From: Ignavibacteria bacterium
GTDB lineage: Bacteria; Bacteroidota; Ignavibacteria; Ignavibacteriales; Melioribacteraceae
DNA length: 8,577 nucleotides
Assembly: GCA_011049495.1 (NCBI GenBank)
Contig: DSBF01000184.1
Location: 1 to 8,577, forward strand
Direction: 5' to 3'
Position 1 is the stretch's first letter. The number at the start of each line of letters is the position of its first letter. Made by a program: the position numbers and the translations under genes. The notes beneath the pieces are model-generated. The model had not been told where the DNA came from and ran no database searches. It saw nothing but the letters and a program-made list of their open reading frames with translations. Below, piece after piece: positions 1 through 5,624 of this stretch.

Positions 1-1269
1 ATCAAGTTTGTTATCTTTATCCAGATCGCCAAGAATTAAAGTTTGGTTTAGACTTGCACTAGTAATCCCGATTTGTTCACGAGATATTTCTGAAAAAATA
101 TTGTTACCGAGATTTTTATAAATTAGATTTGGACCGCCGTCAGAAATAATAGCCAGGTCATTCAATCCATTATTATTACCATCAAAGAAAGTAGCGGCTC
201 TACCTTCATTTCTAATCGATGCTGCAGTAGTTATATCGGTGAATGAAAAACCAAGATTTTGAGAAGTTGTATAAATTCCGGCTTGCCCGATAACCCAAAT
301 TTTATATTCATCATCATCTTTGGCAAATGCAACATCTTCAAATATATCATCGAAAGATTTTATACTTTCGATTTCATTCCACTTTTGACCGTTCCATTCA
401 AGTAAAGTTGAACGTGTTCCGACAATCCATGCTTTATCTATTCCATCGGTAATCACTGAAATGAATGAAACTCTGAAATCATTTTCAAAATATTTCCATT
501 CACCATTTTGGAATTTTAGAATTGTTCCTCTATCGCCGACGATCCAACCGTTGTTCGAGTCAATCATAGAAATTTTCCGAAGATCGGTATCAACAGGTGA
601 ATCAATTCTATTCCATTTACCATTTTCGAATTTAATGATTACACCTTCGCGTCCGACTGCCCAACCAAAATCTGTTGATAACATTTCAATGTCATTTAAG
701 TCGCCAAAATATATTGATGTTCTTTCAATATTTTTTAGCGGACTTTCAAATTCACGCCAAACATTACCATCGAAGTATAAAATATTTCCAAGTTGACCGA
801 TCATCCACGCAGTTCCATCATCAAGAATTTCAATTCCATTCCACATTGAGTAATCGGTTTCATCCCACATTACTTTCGGAAGGATTATTTCTTTAAATTG
901 ATATCCATCATATTCGAAAAATCTCGGATGCCAAAAGTTGTGATGAGTTTCGTGATGAATAAACCAAATCTTATCTTCATTGTAAGCAATCTGAGGATTA
1001 TCGGAATAATCAAATTTAAAAACAGATTCCCACTTACCATTTTTTAGTTGATATAAATTTCCTTTAATATCATAACCGGCACCGCGGGAAATTGCAATTC
1101 CTTCATCAACAGACCTCATAATAATTTTAGAACCGAGATCAACGTTTGCTTGTTTATACCATATTGCATCACTTTGCATCTTTTCAATAAAATCTTTTTG
1201 TTCCGAACAAGAAGTGATGAGTAATAATGTAATTACGATTAAGAGTAATTTGTGTTTAGTAAGGAGCAT
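1..1269 (-). CDS. Propeller-repeat and FG-GAP-like lipoprotein, N-terminal part (C-terminus beyond left edge)
   Basis: The frame is open from an ATG at 1269-1267 to the left edge, giving 423 residues without a stop. It begins with a lipoprotein signal: Lys5 and Lys7, a hydrophobic stretch, then the lipobox ITSC with Cys21 as the predicted lipidated residue. Residues about 145-345 hold at least five repeats of the pattern W-(I/V/A)-(V/I)-G-x-x-G-x-I-L-x-F-x-N-G-x-W, for example GWAVGREGVIIKFENGKW at 202-219 and GWIVGDRGTILKFQNGEW at 241-258. These resemble BNR/YCF48-like beta-propeller blades. From about 357 the pattern changes to Asp/Asn-rich FG-GAP/VCBS-like loops (DGNNNGLNDLAI at 363-374, GDLDKDNKLD at 414-423), so a second propeller is probably under way at the edge. 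It is likely anchored in the outer membrane. The missing C-terminus could be more repeats or a signalling or enzymatic domain. No clear Shine-Dalgarno precedes the ATG. The lipoprotein and repeat calls are firm; the function is unknown. Confidence 0.85.
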   Translation of the reverse strand, partial: MLLTKHKLLLIVITLLLITSCSEQKDFIEKMQSDAIWYKQANVDLGSKIIMRSVDEGIAISRGAGYDIKGNLYQLKNGKWESVFKFDYSDNPQIAYNEDKIWFIHHETHHNFWHPRFFEYDGYQFKEIILPKVMWDETDYSMWNGIEILDDGTAWMIGQLGNILYFDGNVWREFESPLKNIERTSIYFGDLNDIEMLSTDFGWAVGREGVIIKFENGKWNRIDSPVDTDLRKISMIDSNNGWIVGDRGTILKFQNGEWKYFENDFRVSFISVITDGIDKAWIVGTRSTLLEWNGQKWNEIESIKSFDDIFEDVAFAKDDDEYKIWVIGQAGIYTTSQNLGFSFTDITTAASIRNEGRAATFFDGNNNGLNDLAIISDGGPNLIYKNLGNNIFSEISREQIGITSASLNQTLILGDLDKDNKLD

Positions 1270-1299
1270 AAAATAGGATAACAGGTTGAAATCTCTTTT

Positions 1300-1327
1300 T
1301 TGTAAATTGTTGTGCTTAATTTATAAA
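1300..1327 (+). promoter_or_regulatory. Possible sigma70-like promoter for msrA
   Basis: The 73-nt gap between the divergent lipoprotein (ATG at 1269) and msrA (ATG at 1343) must hold the promoters of both genes. On the plus strand TTGTAA (1300-1305) and TATAAA (1322-1327) are separated by 16 nt, close to a -35/-10 pair. They would start transcription about 10 nt before the msrA ATG. The region is AT-rich, so such matches arise easily by chance, and the leader would be very short. No matching candidate was found for the opposite gene. Confidence 0.25.
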
Positions 1328-1342
1328 AATCATCGAATAATT

Positions 1343-1879
1343 ATGAAAGAATATAAAACAGCTACATTCGGTTCCGGTTGTTTTTGGTGTACAGAAGCAA
1401 TCTTCCAAAAATTGAATGGTGTAATTAATGTTACTCCAGGTTATTCTGGCGGTAAAAGAGAGAACCCTAGTTATGATCAAGTCTGTTCCGGTGCCACTGG
1501 TCATGCAGAGGTTGTTAATATTCAATTCGATCAAGAAATAATTTCATATGAAGAATTACTGGAAGTATTTTGGAAGACACATGACCCGACTACTTTGAAC
1601 AGACAAGGAGCTGATGTAGGAACTCAATATCGTTCGGTTATTTTTTATCAAGATGAAAGACAAAAAGAGCTTGCGGAGCAGTATAAGAAAAAACTTAACG
1701 AAGCCGGGATTTTTGATAAACCGATTGTCACAGAGATTAGTCCTTTGCAAAAATTTTATCCGGCAGAAAAATATCACCAAGATTATTACAATAATAATCC
1801 GGCACAGCCTTATTGCAGTTTTGTGATTACACCAAAAGTGGAAAAGTTCAAAGAAATTTTTAAAAGTAAATTGGCATAG
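1343..1879 (+). CDS. msrA: Peptide-methionine (S)-S-oxide reductase MsrA
   Basis: This is a 178-residue MsrA, which reduces the S-epimer of methionine sulfoxide in proteins and free methionine, normally recharged by thioredoxin. The signature GCFWCTEA lies at residues 12-19 with catalytic Cys13. CSGATGHAEVV (48-58) supplies the conserved Glu56, and GADVGTQYRS (89-98) carries Asp91 and Tyr96. The C-terminal NPAQPYCSFVI (152-162) has Cys158, a likely resolving cysteine; Cys16 and Cys48 are the other two. The ATG at 1343 is chosen because it puts the start a dozen residues before the GCFW motif, as in short MsrA proteins. A TTG at 1286 in the same frame would add 19 residues (with two Cys and a broken hydrophobic run) that do not look like an MsrA N-terminus. 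There is no signal peptide, so it is cytoplasmic, and no MsrB domain is fused. No Shine-Dalgarno is evident. The family call is certain. Confidence 0.97.
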   Translation: MKEYKTATFGSGCFWCTEAIFQKLNGVINVTPGYSGGKRENPSYDQVCSGATGHAEVVNIQFDQEIISYEELLEVFWKTHDPTTLNRQGADVGTQYRSVIFYQDERQKELAEQYKKKLNEAGIFDKPIVTEISPLQKFYPAEKYHQDYYNNNPAQPYCSFVITPKVEKFKEIFKSKLA

Positions 1880-1949
1880 CTAAACAATTAGTGATTCTGT
1901 ATTAAACTTATTCTCTTTATCAGGTGTCAAAGCAATAAATACACAAGGT

Positions 1950-1955
1950 GGAGGG
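1950..1955 (+). promoter_or_regulatory. Strong ribosome binding site fixing the start of the DUF1566 protein
   Basis: GGAGGG lies 4 nt before the ATG at 1960, one of the best Shine-Dalgarno matches in the window. It overlaps an in-frame GTG at 1948, which would add four residues (V/M-E-G-I). Because that GTG sits inside the binding site, the ATG at 1960 is the better start. Confidence 0.75.
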
Positions 1956-1959
1956 AATT

Positions 1960-3432
1960 ATGAAAGTACTACTGATTTTGGCAACTTCCGCAGCAATTTC
2001 AATAAATTCACAATCGATTAATTATCCTATCGTGGATACAGATCAAACAAAATTTTATAACAACACATCCGAAATTTCCGAACCAAGTGAAAGTTCTAGC
2101 TTTTTTGGTCAAGATGCACATCATAACGGTAATCTTCCTTCTTACACAGACAATGGGGACGGTACAATTACCGACAATGTAACAGGTTTAATGTGGCAGC
2201 AAGGCTTACCTGAATTAAAATATACTTTTGAAAATTCTTTTGAATACGCAAAAAATTCCACTCTAGCCGGTTATACAGATTGGAGAATCCCAACAATAAA
2301 AGAACTGTATTCGCTTATTTCATTTTCTGGCTCTACGGGTAACCAGGGAATCGGTGGTGTTCCATATATCGATACTGATTATTTTGAATTTCGATACGGA
2401 GATGAATATAACTCCTCAGAAAGACCAATTGATGCACAATATGTTTCTATCAATGCGTATGTAGAAACAGTTATGAATGGACAAGAAGGGGTATTCGGTT
2501 TAAATTTAGCTGACGGTAGAATCAAATGTTATCCACAAAACAAAGAATTTGAAGTAAAACTTGTTCGAGGAACAGCCGACTATGGTTTAAATAATTTTCA
2601 AGATAACGGCAATGGTACTATTACTGATCTGGCAACCGGGTTAATGTGGGATCAAAGTGGAAGCAGCGAAGGGATGAATTGGGAAGAGGCTTTGAATTAT
2701 ATCCAAGAACTCAACTCACAAAACTATTTAGGGTACAGCGACTGGAGACTGCCAAATGCCAAGGAGTTGCATAGCATCTTAGATTACTCGAGATCACCCG
2801 GGACAACAAACAGTGCAGCTATCGATCCCATCTTTACCGTTCCATCTATTCTTGTTGAAGATGGAAATGAAGATTACCCATTCTATTGGACAAGTACAAC
2901 GCATGATGACGGGCCTTATCCTGATCATGCTGTTTACATTGCTTTTGGAAGAGCACTGGGTTTTATGCAATTCTTTGGCGACAGCAACCTTCAGTTATAT
3001 GATGTTCACGGCGCCGGGGCTCAAAGAAGCGATCCGAAGGAAGGTAATCCGGATAATTATCCAACCGGATTTGGACCGCAAGGTGATGTAATTAGAATCT
3101 ACAATTATGTTAGACCTGTAAGAGATGCCCAAGTTACTACCGAAGTTAATGAAGAGGAAGAAAATCCAACTTCATTTAATCTAGAACAAAACTATCCTAA
3201 CCCATTCAATCCAAGTACAACAATAAATTTTTCTGTAGAGGCACATAGCAATGTGTCTCTAAAAATTTTTGATATTCTTGGAAAAGAGATTTCCGTTTTG
3301 ATTAACGAACAAAAAGCCCCCGGTATATACTCCGTTAATTTCGATGCGCAAGATTTAGCGGGAGGAGTTTACTTTTACCAATTAAAATCCGGTAATAAAA
3401 TTCAAACAAAAAAAATGTTATTAATTAAATAA
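1960..3432 (+). CDS. Secreted protein with two DUF1566 domains and a type IX secretion sorting domain
   Basis: The product has 490 residues. The N-terminus (MKVLLILATSAAISINS) is a Sec signal peptide. Two DUF1566 (Lcl C-terminal-like) units follow. The first starts with DNGDGTITD at 64-72 and TGLMW, then DWRIP at 107-111. The second starts with DNGNGTITD at 215-223 and TGLMW, then DWRLP at 261-265, and closes with YVRPVRD. The near-identical openings show an internal duplication, and the D-x-D/N-G-x-I-x-D loops resemble calcium-binding loops. After an acidic linker (EVNEEEEN), residues about 405-490 form a T9SS type A sorting domain with NYPNPFNPST, KIFDILGKE and GGVYFYQLKSG, ending in KKMLLIK. 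The protein is therefore expected to cross the outer membrane by type IX secretion and be released or surface-attached. DUF1566 has no settled biochemical role; binding to surface or matrix polymers is one possibility. The gene lies 80 nt after msrA and 11 nt before the Spy-like gene. Confidence 0.93.
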   Translation: MKVLLILATSAAISINSQSINYPIVDTDQTKFYNNTSEISEPSESSSFFGQDAHHNGNLPSYTDNGDGTITDNVTGLMWQQGLPELKYTFENSFEYAKNSTLAGYTDWRIPTIKELYSLISFSGSTGNQGIGGVPYIDTDYFEFRYGDEYNSSERPIDAQYVSINAYVETVMNGQEGVFGLNLADGRIKCYPQNKEFEVKLVRGTADYGLNNFQDNGNGTITDLATGLMWDQSGSSEGMNWEEALNYIQELNSQNYLGYSDWRLPNAKELHSILDYSRSPGTTNSAAIDPIFTVPSILVEDGNEDYPFYWTSTTHDDGPYPDHAVYIAFGRALGFMQFFGDSNLQLYDVHGAGAQRSDPKEGNPDNYPTGFGPQGDVIRIYNYVRPVRDAQVTTEVNEEEENPTSFNLEQNYPNPFNPSTTINFSVEAHSNVSLKIFDILGKEISVLINEQKAPGIYSVNFDAQDLAGGVYFYQLKSGNKIQTKKMLLIK

Positions 3433-3443
3433 GGAAGAACAAA

Positions 3444-3833
3444 ATGAAAATTAATCTGATTCTAATCTCAATTTTATTTCTGACAATTTCTGCTTTTGCC
3501 CAACCACAAAGACCTCGTCACGGACTCGAACAATTCGAACCGGACAAAATGCTTAAGCATTTATCAGAAGAACTTTCCTTAACCGACGAGCAAGTCGAAA
3601 AAATTGAACCAATTCTTCTTCAAACAGAAACGAAAATAAAAGAGTTGAAAAATAACAACTATAGTAGCAATCAAGAGATGATGGAAGCACATCGTTCAGT
3701 TATGGAGAAAAATGCAGAGTTGATTGAAGAACATCTAACTGAGGGACAAATTGAAACCTTCAGAGAGATGAGAAGACAAACACCTACACAAATGAAGAAA
3801 GATCGACCTATGCGTAGCAAAAGATTAAATTAA
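3444..3833 (+). CDS. Spy/CpxP-like periplasmic LTxxQ protein
   Basis: This 129-residue protein starts with a clear signal peptide ending AFA-Q (cleavage expected after Ala19), so the mature form is about 110 residues in the periplasm. It has two LTxxQ-type motifs, LTDEQ at 46-50 and LTEGQ at 98-102, on either side of a long charged helix. This is the hallmark of Spy/CpxP-like proteins, small helical chaperones or stress sensors. The mature part is rich in Met (seven), Glu, Lys and Arg, and the tail (from about 110) is strongly basic. The start is supported by GGAAG at 3433-3437, 6 nt before the ATG and directly after the upstream stop codon. That spacing makes cotranscription with the DUF1566 protein very likely. 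In this phylum such proteins are also often labelled only as hypothetical. The family call is good; the client or ligand is unknown. Confidence 0.85.
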   Translation: MKINLILISILFLTISAFAQPQRPRHGLEQFEPDKMLKHLSEELSLTDEQVEKIEPILLQTETKIKELKNNNYSSNQEMMEAHRSVMEKNAELIEEHLTEGQIETFREMRRQTPTQMKKDRPMRSKRLN

Positions 3834-3839
3834 CAATTA

Positions 3840-3915
3840 GACCGGAATACTACTTTGATTTAACCGGCTCCCCTCCGTGTTTTATTTGTAGTTTTTCCGG
3901 TCGCCGATTTTTTTT
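3840..3915 (+). terminator. Possible long-loop terminator after the Spy-like gene
   Basis: Seven nt after the stop codon, GACCGGAA (3840-3847) is perfectly complementary to TTCCGGTC (3895-3902). The helix can continue with ACTAC (3849-3853) on GTAGT (3888-3892) after a small internal loop. The apical loop is about 34 nt. Five nt after the stem there is a run of eight T (3908-3915). The stem followed by a U-tract fits an intrinsic terminator for the plus-strand operon, but the large loop and the gap before the T-run are not ideal. Confidence 0.45.
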
Positions 3916-3920
3916 CATAA

Positions 3921-4024
3921 TCATAATCTTCCTCTTAATCTTAATCGCTTTTTGATAATTTTTAATTGGAATAAGATTGTGATTAAGAGTAGGATTAAGA
4001 GTAAGATTAAGAGTAAGATTAAGA
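3921..4024. repeat. Imperfect inverted repeat, 22-nt arms, 60-nt loop
   Basis: The left arm 3921-3942 is complementary to 4003-4024 at 20 of 22 positions. The right arm lies inside the 12-bp tandem array, so the left arm is in effect an inverted copy of about two repeat units. The stem can also slip by one 12-nt unit with one further mismatch. It lies between two convergent genes and could be folded in either transcript. The arms are AT-rich and no T-run follows at the right, so it is not a standard terminator for the minus-strand ATP-grasp gene. Confidence 0.6.
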
Positions 4025-4028
4025 ATCC
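3981..4028. repeat. Four-unit 12-bp tandem repeat (GATTAAGAGTAA)
   Basis: Four consecutive 12-bp units fill this stretch exactly. Unit 1 (3981-3992) is GATTAAGAGTAG, units 2 and 3 (3993-4016) are both GATTAAGAGTAA, and unit 4 (4017-4028) is GATTAAGAATCC. The last base touches the stop codon of the ATP-grasp gene (4031-4029 on the minus strand), so the array forms the start of that gene's 3' untranslated region. Short frames through the array exist on both strands but are low-complexity and not credible genes. Confidence 0.85.
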
Positions 4029-4892
4029 TTACTTCATCCATTCATCAAAAACTTCTGCAAATCTTTGTGGTGATTCGACATCCATGTTGAAGTATAATGA
4101 AGGTTCGATAAGTTCTAGTTCCATTAATGCAAAATCATTTTCGTCGGTACGAATAAAATCAATACGTGCATAAAGCAGGTTTGTTTGAATTACTTTCAAA
4201 ATTTTCTCTGCTGAGACTTTCATTTCATCTTCGGGTTGAACTAAGTTTAATATTCCACCGTGCTCTTCTTGAACTCTAAAATCATCTTGTTTAGGTGTTT
4301 TAAGAATTGCGTGACTATACTTTCCACCAAAATAGAAAAGAGAAAATTCTCCTTCATCAATGATGTTTTTTTCAAAAGATTGAACTAGGAAAGGACGTGA
4401 ATTAAAAGCAGTATCAAGTATCGAGATGTAAGTATCAAGATTACTGCGTTTAATTCTAAATGTATTGATTGCACTTGCACTCACAGTCGGCTTTATTATT
4501 ATTTCATCTGATTCAAGTACGTCAAAAAAAGATATTGATTCACCTTCATTAAAATTCTCTCGCCATAAAGAAGGAACTATTTTAATCTCTTTTGTTTCGA
4601 GATCACGGAGATAGTTTTTATCCATATTCCATTTAATAATTTCAAGATTATTTTCTAATCGAGTAAGAGAATTTATTTCTTCTAATACTTGTAGGAATTC
4701 TTTTGGTGAGTCTTGATAATCCCAAGTCGATCTGACTATTACGCAATCATAATCTTTCCAAGTAATCTTTCTTGATTTCCAAGAAACAGTTTCAACTTGC
4801 CAATCAAGTTTTTGGAGTGGTTCGATGAGTAAATCATCATAACAACTGTAACCCTCAAGGGAATCCATGGATAAAAATGCAACTTTACGCAT
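4029..4892 (-). CDS. ATP-grasp ligase of the RimK/DcsG-like type, substrate unknown
   Basis: The 287-residue protein matches the layout of small stand-alone ATP-grasp proteins related to glutathione synthetase, RimK and the cycloserine-pathway ligase DcsG. The N-terminal pre-ATP-grasp part has VRSTWDY at 53-59 and KWNMDKNYL at 87-95. The ATP-grasp core shows IIKPTVSAS at 132-140 (nucleotide-binding lysine region), GEFSLFYFGGKYSHAI at 181-196, FRVQEEHGG at 205-213, ARIDFI at 242-247 and the metal-binding MELELIEPSLYF at 257-268. Such enzymes join a carboxylate to an amine or similar nucleophile through an acyl-phosphate. No signal peptide or membrane segment is present, so it is cytoplasmic. 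Its ATG is 3 nt downstream of the HAD gene stop, and GAAGG (4901-4905) inside the end of that gene can serve as its Shine-Dalgarno, so the two are probably translated from one mRNA. No cycloserine genes are nearby, so the specific DcsG reaction is not implied. Confidence 0.88.
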   Translation of the reverse strand: MRKVAFLSMDSLEGYSCYDDLLIEPLQKLDWQVETVSWKSRKITWKDYDCVIVRSTWDYQDSPKEFLQVLEEINSLTRLENNLEIIKWNMDKNYLRDLETKEIKIVPSLWRENFNEGESISFFDVLESDEIIIKPTVSASAINTFRIKRSNLDTYISILDTAFNSRPFLVQSFEKNIIDEGEFSLFYFGGKYSHAILKTPKQDDFRVQEEHGGILNLVQPEDEMKVSAEKILKVIQTNLLYARIDFIRTDENDFALMELELIEPSLYFNMDVESPQRFAEVFDEWMK

Positions 4893-4895
4893 TGG

Positions 4896-5600
4896 TTAAG
4901 CCTTCAGCAAAAGTGATTTCAGTTCGTCGAATGATTTTACTTCATAGGTGGGTTTTATATCGGAATGATTTTCTTTTTCAATTATATTAAACCAACAAGT
5001 ATCAACTTCATGCATTTGTCCGAGCTTAATATCGGTGTCAATATTATCACCGATAATTAATGTCCGTTCATTTTCAAAATTGATTTTCGACTTAGCATAA
5101 TCGAAATATTCTTTACGCGGTTTTGCAAATCCAACTTCTTCCGAAATGATTACGTGTTCAAAATATTTTGCCGTACCTGATAGTTTTAATCTCGACAGCT
5201 GGTTTCTTCTTATACCGTTTGTAATTACCGATGGTTTGAAATTATTATCGATAAGAAAATCTAAGAAGTCAATTGCTCCATCTAATAATATCGTTGACTC
5301 ACTTAAGAAGTCAATAAATCTCTCGCTTAAGATTTGGGAATCAGTTTTTATATCGGGAAAGTTTACATCTGCAAATTCTTTAAATCGACCGACTTTTACA
5401 TCGTCGATTTTGATTTCATCTTTTTGAAATGCAGTCCAATATTTCCTGTTGATTGCACCATAACTTTTATAAATCTCTTCATTGAACTTACCGAAAAATT
5501 CTTCACATAATTTTTGCAGTGAGTAAAATTCTGTTTTCGAATAATCAAAAAGAGTATCGTCTAAATCGAGTAGAATCCAATTATATTTTTTAGCAATCAT
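4896..5600 (-). CDS. yjjG: HAD-superfamily pyrimidine 5'-nucleotidase, YjjG type
   Basis: This 234-residue protein is a HAD hydrolase of subfamily IA. Motif I is DLDDTLFDY (12-20) with nucleophile Asp12 and acid/base Asp14. Motif II is the Thr of ITNG (126-129). Motif III is Lys160 in GFAKPRKEYFDYA. Motif IV is GDNIDTD (184-190) with Asp185. The helical cap has YGAINRKYWTAFQKDEI (47-63) and GRF (71-73), which match the E. coli YjjG pattern of VNK-W-YQ-G-I followed by GRF. YjjG dephosphorylates pyrimidine mononucleotides, including non-canonical ones, and is thought to clean the nucleotide pool. The length equals that of YjjG, and the start next to the motif I strand also fits. It lies 24 nt after the helicase gene and 3 nt before the ATP-grasp gene. 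No clear Shine-Dalgarno is seen. A general phosphoglycolate-phosphatase-like HAD is the alternative. Confidence 0.9.
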   Translation of the reverse strand: MIAKKYNWILLDLDDTLFDYSKTEFYSLQKLCEEFFGKFNEEIYKSYGAINRKYWTAFQKDEIKIDDVKVGRFKEFADVNFPDIKTDSQILSERFIDFLSESTILLDGAIDFLDFLIDNNFKPSVITNGIRRNQLSRLKLSGTAKYFEHVIISEEVGFAKPRKEYFDYAKSKINFENERTLIIGDNIDTDIKLGQMHEVDTCWFNIIEKENHSDIKPTYEVKSFDELKSLLLKA

Positions 5601-5624
5601 AATAAGTAAGATAATAAACTATGA

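Noticed and set aside
461..896. Two overlapping plus-strand open frames of 111 and 73 codons
   Set aside because: They lie antisense to the propeller lipoprotein, whose repeats, lipobox and unbroken frame are far more convincing. The products are low-complexity Ser/Phe/Ile-rich sequences without motifs.
1286..1342. N-terminal extension of MsrA from a TTG start
   Set aside because: The extra 19 residues do not match MsrA, the hydrophobic run is broken by charged residues and is not a credible signal peptide, and the ATG at 1343 gives the usual short MsrA N-terminus.
1316..1780. Minus-strand open frames opposite msrA
   Set aside because: They are shadows of the msrA coding sequence and have no recognisable domains or ribosome binding sites.
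2813..3091. Second plus-strand frame inside the DUF1566 gene
   Set aside because: It overlaps the well-supported second DUF1566 domain in another frame and has no motif of its own.
3981..4028. CRISPR array reading of the tandem repeats
   Set aside because: The units are 12 bp and directly contiguous, with no spacers and no cas genes nearby.
3850..4173. Short frames on both strands through the 12-bp repeat region
   Set aside because: Their products are short periodic strings made by the tandem repeat plus antisense of the ATP-grasp gene. Nothing suggests translation.
4029..4892. D-cycloserine ligase (DcsG) as a specific function
   Set aside because: The resemblance is at family level only and none of the other cycloserine pathway genes are in the window, so only a general ATP-grasp call is made.
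5146..5427. Plus-strand open frame opposite the HAD gene
   Set aside because: It is antisense to the YjjG-like coding sequence, which has all four HAD motifs.
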